DNA of 6,958 nucleotides, from contig JAGPUU010000113.1 of the NCBI GenBank assembly GCA_018067325.1, forward strand, positions 1 to 6,958. Direction: 5' to 3'. The DNA is from Amphritea sp. (GTDB taxonomy: Bacteria; Pseudomonadota; Gammaproteobacteria; Pseudomonadales; Balneatricaceae). Positions 1-5,534 of this stretch are shown here, piece after piece (the first letter of the stretch is position 1; every line of letters starts with the position of its first letter). Under the pieces are notes generated by a model, which saw only the letters and a program-made list of their open reading frames with translations, did not search any database and was not told the origin of the DNA. Position numbers and translations under genes: made by a program.

Positions 1-177
1 CGCTTCCATCGTTTTGTCAGTCTGTAATTTCAACTGCTTAAACGAATGATAGCCCGTCACACAGAAGGCTAAATCATTGTTTCCAGCCGCAGCCTGCTGC
101 AGATGTGGAACCAAACGTTCCTTTAACTCTATTTCGAGGTCATCTAGCTTTGAATATAACTTTGTTTTAGAAACCAT
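1..177 (-). CDS. Unrecognised small protein, N-terminal part, cut by window edge
   Basis: The minus strand is open from an ATG at 177 to the left edge, giving 59 codons with no stop. The protein begins MVSKTKLYSKLDDLEIELKE and continues with an amphipathic, charged helix-like stretch, then a short apolar FCVTGYHSF segment. No signal peptide, membrane segment or catalytic motif is visible, and I do not recognise the family. An in-frame GTG lies three codons upstream (186..184), directly preceded by an in-frame TGA, so the start is either this GTG or the ATG. Neither has a good ribosome binding site. The gene begins only 5 bases beyond the edge of the repeat at 183..373, so its promoter and leader must come from that repeat or from further upstream. 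The amino-acid composition looks like that of a real soluble protein, but with only 59 residues the call is moderate. It could be another accessory or cassette-type gene. Confidence 0.6.
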   Translation of the reverse strand, partial: MVSKTKLYSKLDDLEIELKERLVPHLQQAAAGNNDLAFCVTGYHSFKQLKLQTDKTMEA

Positions 178-182
178 TTGTT

Positions 183-373
183 GCACTCACTAGATGTATA
201 ACTCCATCACAGAAGACGAAAACCAGAGCGAAGCGGAATTTTTGACTATCTGGCTGGCCTTTCTATCTTTTTATACCCCGTCCTATGGTTGCAGTTTCAT
301 GCAGCACTGGTAGAACAAAGATAATAATTGGGCAGTGTATGATTAATTTAAATCTACACTGACCCCAATTATT
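183..373 (-). repeat. Diverged dispersed repeat, copy A, ending in a long hairpin
   Basis: This segment aligns with 2011..2162 in the same orientation. Shared blocks in plus-strand order are GCACTCACTAGA at the edge, then ACTCCA, then GAAAACCAGAGCGAA, then GTAGAACAAAGA, then TTGGGCAGTGTA, TTAATTTAAATC and TACACTGACCC with AATTATT. Copy A has roughly 55 extra bases in the middle (about 234..306) that copy B lacks. The far end is a hairpin (323..373). The GGGGTCAG and AATTATT motif resembles, from memory, sequences found around REP-associated Y1 (IS200-like) transposase genes in gammaproteobacteria. No transposase remains here, so this is at best a non-autonomous or decayed element. Confidence 0.7.
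323..373. other. 17-bp hairpin at the end of repeat copy A
   Basis: The left arm AATAATTGGGCAGTGTA (323..339) pairs with the right arm TACACTGACCCCAATTATT (355..373) over 17 base pairs with a two-base bulge (AC, 362..363). The loop is 15 bases and AT-rich. The hairpin starts six bases after the stop codon of the methyltransferase gene at 379, so in RNA it could also stop or protect that transcript, although no clean U-run follows. The same structure in copy B argues that it belongs to the repeat rather than to the gene. Confidence 0.7.
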
Positions 374-378
374 CATTT

Positions 379-960
379 TTAATAAGGCTTGTCGTCATTA
401 TTATTCCGCGGAGTAAAAGAGCACTTTGGCTGCCAATAATATACGTAAATCGGAGTTTGGTAGACATCTTTAAGTCTGATCACTTTTGTAGGCTGGCATG
501 AAGGTAAAGCGAATGTATTACTCACAATGAGAGTCTCATTTAATAGTTCGCGGTTCAGTTTTTTATGAAGAGCAACCATACCTTCAGGGAAAAGATAACA
601 GAATAGAATAGAAGCATTGCTGAGTTCAGCATTCTTAAAATCTTTGCGATAGAGCGTAAGGTTATCCAGACCTAAACTATATTTCCGAATTATTGAGACA
701 AACCATGGAAACCAAGACAGTTCGTAGCCGATCACTTGTTGATGTGGATATTTACGGGCGACAGCAATAACGAGCGTTCCCCAACCAGAGCCGAGGTCAA
801 TTAAAGGTCCATTTGCAGGCCTATCTATTGAATCAAGCATGGCTTGGCACGCTTTGCCTGAGCTCATCATGGGGGAAATACCAGTTTGCAGCGTGCTCCA
901 AACAATGGATAAGGCCATCAGAAGGACGAAAACAAGAAGTATTAGTTCAAGAAGAGCCAT
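379..960 (-). CDS. Membrane-anchored class I SAM-dependent methyltransferase, FAM173-like
   Basis: This is a 193-residue protein. Residues 2-23 form a strongly hydrophobic segment, best read as an N-terminal membrane anchor, leaving the enzyme domain on the cytoplasmic or peripheral face. The SAM-binding motif I is LIDLGSGWG (53-61), followed by a strand ending VIGYEL (76-81) whose acidic E80 would bind the SAM ribose. Later blocks are LTLYRKDF (101-108), a strand ILFCYLFPEG (118-127), and IVSNTFALPS (145-154). The GYEL..PW, YRKD and VSNxFxLP pattern recalls the FAM173/ATPSCKMT group, whose eukaryotic members methylate lysines on ATP synthase subunit c and the ADP/ATP carrier. That likeness is from memory, and the substrate here is unknown. 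The tail RNNNDDKPY is polar and probably disordered. The ATG at 960 has no Shine-Dalgarno sequence, but a ten-codon minicistron stops one base before it. Alternative: a generic Methyltransf_25 enzyme. Confidence 0.85.
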   Translation of the reverse strand: MALLELILLVFVLLMALSIVWSTLQTGISPMMSSGKACQAMLDSIDRPANGPLIDLGSGWGTLVIAVARKYPHQQVIGYELSWFPWFVSIIRKYSLGLDNLTLYRKDFKNAELSNASILFCYLFPEGMVALHKKLNRELLNETLIVSNTFALPSCQPTKVIRLKDVYQTPIYVYYWQPKCSFTPRNNNDDKPY

Positions 961-961
961 G

Positions 962-994
962 TTAACGAGGATCTAGGATCTGTTGAATGTTCAT
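962..994 (-). CDS. Possible ten-residue leader peptide before the methyltransferase gene
   Basis: ATG at 994 opens a reading frame for MNIQQILDPR that stops with TAA at 964..962, one base before the ATG of the methyltransferase gene (960). The downstream gene has no ribosome binding site of its own, so termination and reinitiation at TAACATG would be a way to translate it. The leader has only a weak AGGTG about 11 bases upstream. A plus-strand tandem repeat AGGATCT (968..974 and 975..981) lies inside it. The reading frame is too short to prove and may be chance. Confidence 0.25.
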   Translation of the reverse strand: MNIQQILDPR

Positions 995-1012
995 TATTTT
1001 ATTTACACCTGA

Positions 1013-1065
1013 CGCCGCGAGAAGAGGCGTGCATTAGCGCGTCCTTCTTGCTTGCCTTGTTATGT
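1013..1065 (-). other. Integron attC recombination site (59-base element)
   Basis: Read on the minus strand, the site runs from the R'' core ACATAAC (1065..1059) to GGCG ending at 1013. The plus strand, which is the bottom strand of the cassette, folds into a hairpin. Bases 1017..1024 pair with 1044..1051, A1025 is left unpaired, 1026..1032 pair with 1037..1043, and the loop is ATTA (1033..1036). That is 15 pairs, several of them G-T pairs that exist only on the plus strand, so the plus strand folds better than the minus strand. This is the known strand preference of attC sites, and the single bulged base matches their extrahelical base. Unpaired spacers follow (1014..1016 and 1052..1058). 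Adding the six bases TTATGT from the other cassette end gives GGCGTTATGT and a total of 59 bases. Confidence 0.82.
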
Positions 1066-1707
1066 TTTTTGTAACTTCTTAGCCACGACAAAATAGCTAG
1101 ATGCGTCTTTATATATCTGTTCAGATTCAACCGCTTGAAACCCGCCTGCTTCTAATAAGTTTTTTACCTCAGAGCTTGTGACCCTTCTTATAGGAATGGG
1201 AATTAGCCCAAGTTTACACAAGACCCGCACCAGCTGGATTTGAAGATTAACGAAAAATGACATCTTTTGACGTAAGCAAGGTGTTACAGAAATGAATAAA
1301 CCTTCTGGCTTTAGTAATTCATTTATTTGCAGCACTACATTCTGTGGACTAGGGACTGTATGCAACATGTTAAAAGCCAGAATGACATCATATGACTCTT
1401 TAGAATATTTGCTGTCAAAAATATCCGATTGCTCGAACCTTACGTTCTCTATTTTTGCAGTTGCTGATTTCTCCCTCGCTATTTCAATCATCTTCGATGA
1501 TATATCAATAGCGTGAATCTCTTTAACTTGACTGGAAAACAGGCAAGCTGCGGTTCCTGTCCCGCACCCATAATCGAGAACGGTATCGCTACCTTTTAGG
1601 AATTTTTTAGTATTTTCTCTAGATTTACTATGAATGTACTCAAATCGCTCTTCGGTCTTGTCGTAGTTTTTAGATGCTCCGTCCCAAAACTCTTCCGGTT
1701 TACTCAT
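1060..1707 (-). CDS. Class I SAM-dependent methyltransferase, cassette-borne
   Basis: This is a 215-residue soluble protein of the UbiE/Methyltransf_11/25 type. Its N-terminal helix starts with EEFWDGASKNYDK (5-17), a motif common ahead of this fold. Motif I is VLDYGCGTG (43-51). The acidic residue after strand 2 is in HAIDISSKMIEIA (65-77), where D68 should bind the SAM ribose. SDIF (94-97) would contact adenine, DVILAFNMLH (107-116) is motif IV, and the LLKPEG turn follows near residue 130. The C-terminal half (about 145-170) is hydrophobic with a FVNLQIQLVRVLC stretch that may form a substrate lid or a membrane-touching helix. No residue identifies the acceptor, which is probably a small molecule. 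The ATG at 1707 is preceded by AAAGG with 8 bases of spacing. It is the only gene of the integron cassette, and its stop TAA is part of the attC core. The composition is AT-rich compared with the transporter genes. Confidence 0.9.
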   Translation of the reverse strand: MSKPEEFWDGASKNYDKTEERFEYIHSKSRENTKKFLKGSDTVLDYGCGTGTAACLFSSQVKEIHAIDISSKMIEIAREKSATAKIENVRFEQSDIFDSKYSKESYDVILAFNMLHTVPSPQNVVLQINELLKPEGLFISVTPCLRQKMSFFVNLQIQLVRVLCKLGLIPIPIRRVTSSEVKNLLEAGGFQAVESEQIYKDASSYFVVAKKLQKT

Positions 1708-1736
1708 TCTCTATACCTTTGTGGGGGAAACATAAC

Positions 1737-2010
1737 ATTTTAATTGTGTGCGTGCGTGTTTTAACACCTTACGAATAAGGCAGAGGAAGCTGTATCCATT
1801 TGAACTGAAAGAGTTATTCTGAAGCACGTCGTTTTTAATCGCCTGGGAACACGCAAGCACGGTTTGCTATTATGTGATGGCACGCTTGATCACCGGCCAT
1901 ATTTCCTATCTGACTGAGTGTGCGCCACTTTGAAGGGTTATTCCAGTGCCAACGCGTGCCAATCTTCGGTATTCAAGTGTCACGACTAAAGGTTCTGCTA
2001 TGTTGAAATG
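1737..2010. other. Gene-free spacer between cassette and repeat copy B
   Basis: I see no convincing gene here. The minus-strand reading frame through 1906..2100 crosses into the repeat, has no ribosome binding site and no protein-like pattern. A small direct repeat, GTGCCAA spaced by CGC, lies near 1948..1965. This stretch is directly upstream of the cassette on the coding strand and would have to hold the promoter for the methyltransferase gene unless transcription comes from further right. The stretch TTATTCGTAAGG to TTAAAACACG is AT-rich but shows no clear -35/-10 pair. Confidence 0.5.
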
Positions 2011-2124
2011 GCACTCACTAGACGCATTACTCCACCAACAGGGACCGAAAACCAGAGCGAACCAGCGTTTTATGCCGCATTTGTAGAACAAAGAAAACAA
2101 TTGGGCAGTGTATCGTTAATTTAA
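2008..2124 (+). pseudogene. Possible 38-codon reading frame or gene remnant in repeat copy B
   Basis: On the plus strand, ATG at 2008 opens 38 codons ending in TAA at 2122..2124, inside the hairpin loop. The peptide begins MALTRRITPPTG and ends EQRKQLGSVSLI. In copy A the same frame is broken by a one-base loss and then by stops, and the longer middle of copy A is absent from copy B. The pattern fits the decayed tail of a coding region carried by the repeat, but no family is recognised, there is no ribosome binding site, and the copies give only weak support for coding. Confidence 0.25.
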
Positions 2125-2162
2125 ATCTACACTGACCCTAATTATTTCTGACCCCAATTATT
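2011..2162 (-). repeat. Diverged dispersed repeat, copy B, ending in a hairpin
   Basis: This is the same-orientation partner of the repeat at 183..373, starting with GCACTCACTAGA and sharing the blocks listed there. It is shorter in the middle. The hairpin arms are AATTGGGCAGTGTA (2099..2112) and TACACTGACCCTAATT (2128..2143), with the same two-base bulge. The outer end is duplicated: CTGACCCTAATTATTT (2132..2147) is followed at once by CTGACCCCAATTATTT (2148..2163), 15 of 16 identical. The copies A and B bracket the two methyltransferase genes, so recombination between them could delete the whole block. The family is not named here; it resembles REP/Y1-transposase-associated sequence only by motif. 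Confidence 0.7.
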
Positions 2163-2400
2163 TTCGCAATCGATAAAGCTGAGCTGATTGTCCATGCGTT
2201 GATCCTAGCTGAAACTATGCGGAGCATTGTCTCATGCGGAGGGACTTAATCGCATCTTCCCTAGTGTGTATTCGTTGCAGATTCAATTATTTTTGTTTTC
2301 ATAATAAATCGCCTTTTAATTGTTACAAATCAGAAGTTCGTCATACAGACGACTGAGCTATTAGTGTCCTTTCATGACACTTAGAGGGATTTCTGATGCT
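2163..2400. other. Gene-free region after the transporter operon
   Basis: This is the 3' flank of livM. It holds two short stem-loops: AGTGTC with GACACT around a seven-base loop (2363..2381), and TCGTC with GACGA around ATACA just beyond it. On the minus strand neither is followed by a U-run, so no sure intrinsic terminator exists and readthrough toward the accessory genes is possible. A 13-codon frame on the minus strand (2302..2261, MKTKIIESATNTH) has no supporting evidence. A short direct repeat ATGCGGAG occurs twice near 2217..2242. Confidence 0.5.
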
Positions 2401-3324
2401 TTAAAAATTCTTCTTAACCATCTTCTGGAACTCACCGACGATACCGCTGCGGAAGGCCAGTACACAGACAATGAAGATCAAGCCCATGATAATGTGGATA
2501 TAGTTACCCAGTTCACCACCCGACAGATAGTTCTGAATCGTGACGACCACGCCCGCACCCACAACAGGCCCAAAGATAGTACCCATACCACCCAACAGAG
2601 TCATCAGTACAACTTCGCCGGACATATGCCAATGAACATCAGTCAGGGATGCCAGCTGGAATACCAGCGTTTTAGTCGAGCCTGCCAGCCCTGCCAGAGC
2701 AGAGGAGATAATAAATACAACCCATTTGTAGTCATTAACGTTGTAACCCAACGATACTGCACGCGGTTCATTTTCACGAATCGCTTTCAGAATTTGACCA
2801 AAAGGTGAATGAATCGTCCGGTGGATTAACCAGAAGCCGAAGATAAAGATCGCCAATACGAAGTAGTACATGTTCATATTATCGGACAGATCAAACATCC
2901 CCAACAAAGTACCGCGAGGCACACCTTGCAGACCATCCTCACCACCGGTAAACGGTGATTGTAGATAGAAGAAGAATGCTAGCTGAGCCAATGCCAGGGT
3001 TACCATTGCGAAGTAGATACCTTCACGCTTAACCGCCAGCTTGCCGTATACAGCCCCCAACAGGCCCGCAGCAACGGTACCCGCAAGAATGGACAGTTCA
3101 GGACCCATACCGGTATGCAACATCATCGCACCTGTTACATAACCACCGGTTCCCAAAAAGGCAGCATGACCAAAGGACAGCAGGCCAACAAAGCCCAACA
3201 ACAGGTTAAAGGCACAGGCAAACAGCGCGAAGCACAACACCTTCATCAGGAACACCGGATACAAAGCCGTAGGTGCTACCAAAGCCAGAAGAAACAATAC
3301 CAGATAAAACTTATTAATTTTCAT
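2401..3324 (-). CDS. livM: HAAT-type ABC importer permease LivM
   Basis: This inner-membrane permease has 307 residues and belongs to the BPD_transp_2 family. It pairs with LivH to form the transport channel. The protein is strongly hydrophobic, with about eight membrane segments starting with YLVLFLLALVAPTALYPVF. The family motif GLLSFGHAAFLGTGGY is near residues 47-62. A cytoplasmic loop with IRENEPRAVSLGYNV is the coupling region expected to dock an ATPase subunit, and a conserved GGMGTIFGPVVGA follows. The start is ATG at 3324, with AGGAG six bases upstream (3335..3331). The in-frame TTG two codons earlier directly abuts that AGGAG and is not a credible start. The livH stop codon TAG sits inside the same ribosome binding site, so the two genes are tightly coupled. 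It is the last gene of the operon. Confidence 0.95.
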   Translation of the reverse strand: MKINKFYLVLFLLALVAPTALYPVFLMKVLCFALFACAFNLLLGFVGLLSFGHAAFLGTGGYVTGAMMLHTGMGPELSILAGTVAAGLLGAVYGKLAVKREGIYFAMVTLALAQLAFFFYLQSPFTGGEDGLQGVPRGTLLGMFDLSDNMNMYYFVLAIFIFGFWLIHRTIHSPFGQILKAIRENEPRAVSLGYNVNDYKWVVFIISSALAGLAGSTKTLVFQLASLTDVHWHMSGEVVLMTLLGGMGTIFGPVVGAGVVVTIQNYLSGGELGNYIHIIMGLIFIVCVLAFRSGIVGEFQKMVKKNF

Positions 3325-3330
3325 GGTCAA

Positions 3331-3335
3331 CTCCT
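3331..3335 (-). promoter_or_regulatory. livM ribosome binding site, overlapping the livH stop codon
   Basis: AGGAG on the minus strand lies six bases from ATG 3324 and shares bases with the livH TAG stop (3336..3334). This fixes the ATG rather than the upstream TTG (3330) as the start of livM. Confidence 0.8.
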
Positions 3336-4221
3336 ACGCCTCTTTACCAAACAGACCGGCAGGCTTTATCAGCAGCACGATCACCATGACCAGGAAGATA
3401 ACGGTAGCGGAAGCTTCCGGATAAAAGTACTTCGTGAGTCCTTCTACCACCCCCATCAACAGACCGGTAAGAATGGCGCCACCGATAGAACCCATACCAC
3501 CAATAACCACAATGGCAAACACGACAATCAAGACACTCGAGCCCATATCCGGGCTAACAGAGTACACAGGGGCAGCAAGCACTCCGGCAAAACCTGCCAG
3601 TGCAACGCCAAAACCAAATGTCAGGGTCGTGATTAGCGGGACGTTGATACCAAAGCCCTGCATCAATTGTGGATTCTCCGTACCAGCACGCAGGTATGCA
3701 CCCAGTTTAGTTTTCTCGATAACCCACCAGGTACTGCCACACACTATCAGTGAAATCACGATAATCCAGGCACGGTAATTAGGTAAATACATGAACGGCA
3801 GCTTAGTACCGCCTGATAGTTCGGCAGGAATCTTATAAGGCAGACCTGAAGAACCAAATAAATGGGTAAACACACCTTGTAATACAAGCGCGATACCAAA
3901 AGTCAGCAACAAACTGTAGAGGTGATCTTCGCCAGCAATCGGGCGTACTAAAAAGCGCTCGATAAGGATTGCGATACAGCCTATTACAATCGGCACCAAA
4001 ATGAGCGCAGCCCAGTAGTTGATACCCATGTAGTTCAGAGCCATCCAAGCAAAGAAAGCACCGAGCATATACATCGCGCCCTGCGCGAAGTTAATAATTT
4101 TTAACAGACCAAAAATAATCGCCAGACCTAGACTGAGCAATGCATAGAATGAGCCATTGATCAGGCCAACCAGCAATTGGCCCGATAGAGCAAATAGATT
4201 AATTCCGAGAAAGGTCGCCAT
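3334..4221 (-). CDS. livH: HAAT-type ABC importer permease LivH
   Basis: This inner-membrane permease has 295 residues, the usual length for LivH, and is a BPD_transp_2 family partner of LivM. The N-terminal half carries the family signature GLAIIFGLLKIINFAQGAMY (about 32-51), followed by repeated apolar helices. The loop containing GAYLRAGTENPQLMQGFGIN (about 173-192) is the expected ATPase-coupling region, and GGMGSIGGAILTGLLMGVVE (about 241-260) is the conserved C-terminal block. The ATG at 4221 has an AGGG about seven bases upstream, a moderate site. It follows the binding-protein gene after 95 bases that include a strong stem-loop. The substrate is not determined by the permease sequence. 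Confidence 0.95.
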   Translation of the reverse strand: MATFLGINLFALSGQLLVGLINGSFYALLSLGLAIIFGLLKIINFAQGAMYMLGAFFAWMALNYMGINYWAALILVPIVIGCIAILIERFLVRPIAGEDHLYSLLLTFGIALVLQGVFTHLFGSSGLPYKIPAELSGGTKLPFMYLPNYRAWIIVISLIVCGSTWWVIEKTKLGAYLRAGTENPQLMQGFGINVPLITTLTFGFGVALAGFAGVLAAPVYSVSPDMGSSVLIVVFAIVVIGGMGSIGGAILTGLLMGVVEGLTKYFYPEASATVIFLVMVIVLLIKPAGLFGKEA

Positions 4222-4259
4222 AGTCGCACCCTAGTGATTCATGTCGTTCTAGTTATAGA

Positions 4260-4281
4260 GGCCACCCCGGATGGGGTGGCC
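4260..4281 (-). promoter_or_regulatory. Strong stem-loop between the binding-protein gene and livH
   Basis: GGCCACCCC (4260..4268) and GGGGTGGCC (4273..4281) form a perfect nine-pair GC-rich stem with a four-base loop. On the minus strand it is followed by TCTATAACT, not a U-run, so it is not a standard terminator. It is more likely a 3' mRNA-stabilising or partial-termination element that raises binding-protein output over the permeases, as known for other periplasmic-binding-protein operons. A separate 12-base palindrome AGTAAGCTTACT (4307..4318) overlaps the binding-protein stop codon. Confidence 0.7.
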
Positions 4282-4316
4282 GGTACATCAGACTTTAATA
4301 TTACTAAGTAAGCTTA

Positions 4317-5534
4317 CTATTTCGCCATGGCGAATTCGCAGCCACCTTTGCTCAGTTCTAAGAAAGCATCGTCGCCTTTGATAACTTTTTCGATAGCGAA
4401 GATATCGTTAGCGCTTGTGCGCTCGTCAGCAGTCTTGATACGAACCTGCAACATGTCGTGAACCATACGTCCATCTTTACGCAGGTAGCCATTACGAGAG
4501 AAGAAATCCTCTACTGGAGTTTCCTTCATCTTAGCCATAACTGCCTTACCTTCATCAGTACCAGCAGCTTTCACTGCGTTCAGGTAGTGCATGGTAGAGG
4601 AGTAAGCACCGGCGTGAGCCATGGAAGGAATCTTACCGTCCATACGCTCCATGTAACGCTTAGACCAAGCGCGAGTCTGGTCATCCATATCCCAGTAGAA
4701 ACCAGTAGTCAGCTTCATACCGCCAGCAATTGCTGGATCAAGCGCCTGAGCGTTTTGAGTAAACACCAACAGACCAGCTACATCCATCATTTCGGTAACA
4801 CCGAACTCAGCAGCAGTCTTAAGCGAGTTAACCATATCGGCACCGGCGTTGGCCAGAGCGATAACGTCAGCACCAGAAGACTGAGCCTGAAGGATATAAG
4901 AAGAGAAGTCAGTGGTGCCCAGTGGAGCGCGTACGCCACCAACCACGGTTCCGCCATTATCTTTGATTACGCCGGTAGCTACTTTTTCGAGTGCATGCCC
5001 GAAGCCGTAGTCAGCTGTAATAAAGAACCATTTCTCTTTACCGCTAGCAACCATCGGTTTAACAGTACCGTTGGCCAGCGCTACCACATCATAAGTCCAG
5101 TGAGCGTTGAATGGAGAACACGCCTTAGTCGTAAATGCGTGGCTTGCAGAAGCGGCAATCAGAGTGATCTTTTCAGCAGCGGTCATAACCTTAGTTACCG
5201 CACCAGTCACCGAGCTAGCAACAGCGCCGTTGATTACGTCAACGTTCTCATCATCGATCCACTTACGGGCGATACTTGAGCCAACATCTGCTTTGTTCTG
5301 ATCATCAGCTGAAACAACTTCAATTGGCTGACCCAATACAGTGCCGCCAAAATCTTCAACTGCCATTTTCACAGCAACAACACTGCCCGGACCAGCAATA
5401 TCAGCGTAAACACCGCCCATATCGCCCAGCACTCCGATCTTGACTACGTCATCGGATACGCCAGCTGCCTGAACGCCCGTTACCGTTGCCAGGCTCATTG
5501 CTACCGCCAGTACAGTTTTTTTCATTAGTTTCAT
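4317..5534 (-). CDS. LivK-type (COG0683) periplasmic substrate-binding protein
   Basis: This 405-residue precursor belongs to the Peripla_BP_6 family. It has a Sec signal peptide, MKLMKK then an apolar core to VTGVQAA, with cleavage probably after residue 23 or 24. The mature protein opens with DDVVKIGVLGDMGGVYADIA, the characteristic first strand and ligand loop, then MAVEDFGG and QPIEVVSADDQNKADV. ASASHAFT and TADYGFGHALE belong to the two lobes that close over the ligand. Cys residues in KACSPFN and in the C-terminal GGCEF could form a disulfide seen in related proteins. True LivK binds leucine, isoleucine and valine, but this subgroup also includes binders of aromatic and other carboxylates, so the ligand is open. 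The ATG at 5534 has AGGAG six bases upstream (5545..5541); the ATG at codon 4 has none. It lies between the ATPase and permease genes, with stem-loops in both gaps. Confidence 0.93.
   Translation of the reverse strand: MKLMKKTVLAVAMSLATVTGVQAAGVSDDVVKIGVLGDMGGVYADIAGPGSVVAVKMAVEDFGGTVLGQPIEVVSADDQNKADVGSSIARKWIDDENVDVINGAVASSVTGAVTKVMTAAEKITLIAASASHAFTTKACSPFNAHWTYDVVALANGTVKPMVASGKEKWFFITADYGFGHALEKVATGVIKDNGGTVVGGVRAPLGTTDFSSYILQAQSSGADVIALANAGADMVNSLKTAAEFGVTEMMDVAGLLVFTQNAQALDPAIAGGMKLTTGFYWDMDDQTRAWSKRYMERMDGKIPSMAHAGAYSSTMHYLNAVKAAGTDEGKAVMAKMKETPVEDFFSRNGYLRKDGRMVHDMLQVRIKTADERTSANDIFAIEKVIKGDDAFLELSKGGCEFAMAK

Larger units (their letters stand above)
1013..1735 (-). mobile_element. 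Complete single-gene integron cassette carrying a methyltransferase
   Basis: The cassette starts at the crossover G|TTATGT (G at 1736, T at 1735) and ends at G1013, giving 723 bases. The 5' core GTTATGT (1736..1730) is the exact complement of the attC R'' core ACATAAC (1065..1059). That is what a cassette inserted through its own attC should show, because its first six bases derive from that same site. The single gene starts 28 bases inside the 5' boundary, and its TAA stop lies inside R''. This compact layout is characteristic of integron cassettes. The following base pairs (TCAGGT on the minus strand) do not match the TTRRRY consensus and so belong to the flanking DNA. No intI gene, attI or neighbouring attC is seen, so this is an isolated cassette or the surviving part of an array. 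Confidence 0.8.

Noticed and set aside
961..966. GTTAAC before the second methyltransferase as a second cassette boundary
   Set aside because: It would need a matching complementary core after the gene's stop near 379, and none is present. The repeat hairpin follows instead.
1906..2100. Minus-strand 64-codon reading frame
   Set aside because: It runs across the repeat edge, has no ribosome binding site, and its composition looks like noise. The partner repeat copy gives no separate support.
2261..2302. 13-codon minus-strand frame MKTKIIESATNTH
   Set aside because: No clear ribosome binding site, no downstream gene coupled to it, and length within chance expectation.
2363..2381. Stem-loop after livM as an intrinsic terminator
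   Set aside because: Only six pairs and no U-run on the minus strand, so the terminator call is not supported.
2374..2808. Plus-strand reading frame opposite livM
   Set aside because: It is antisense to a clear permease gene and its sequence is polar low-complexity typical of a shadow frame.
4458..5279. Plus-strand 273-codon frame opposite the binding-protein gene
   Set aside because: It is long but antisense to a well-supported gene, lacks a recognisable fold or ribosome binding site, and is explained by codon bias on the real strand.
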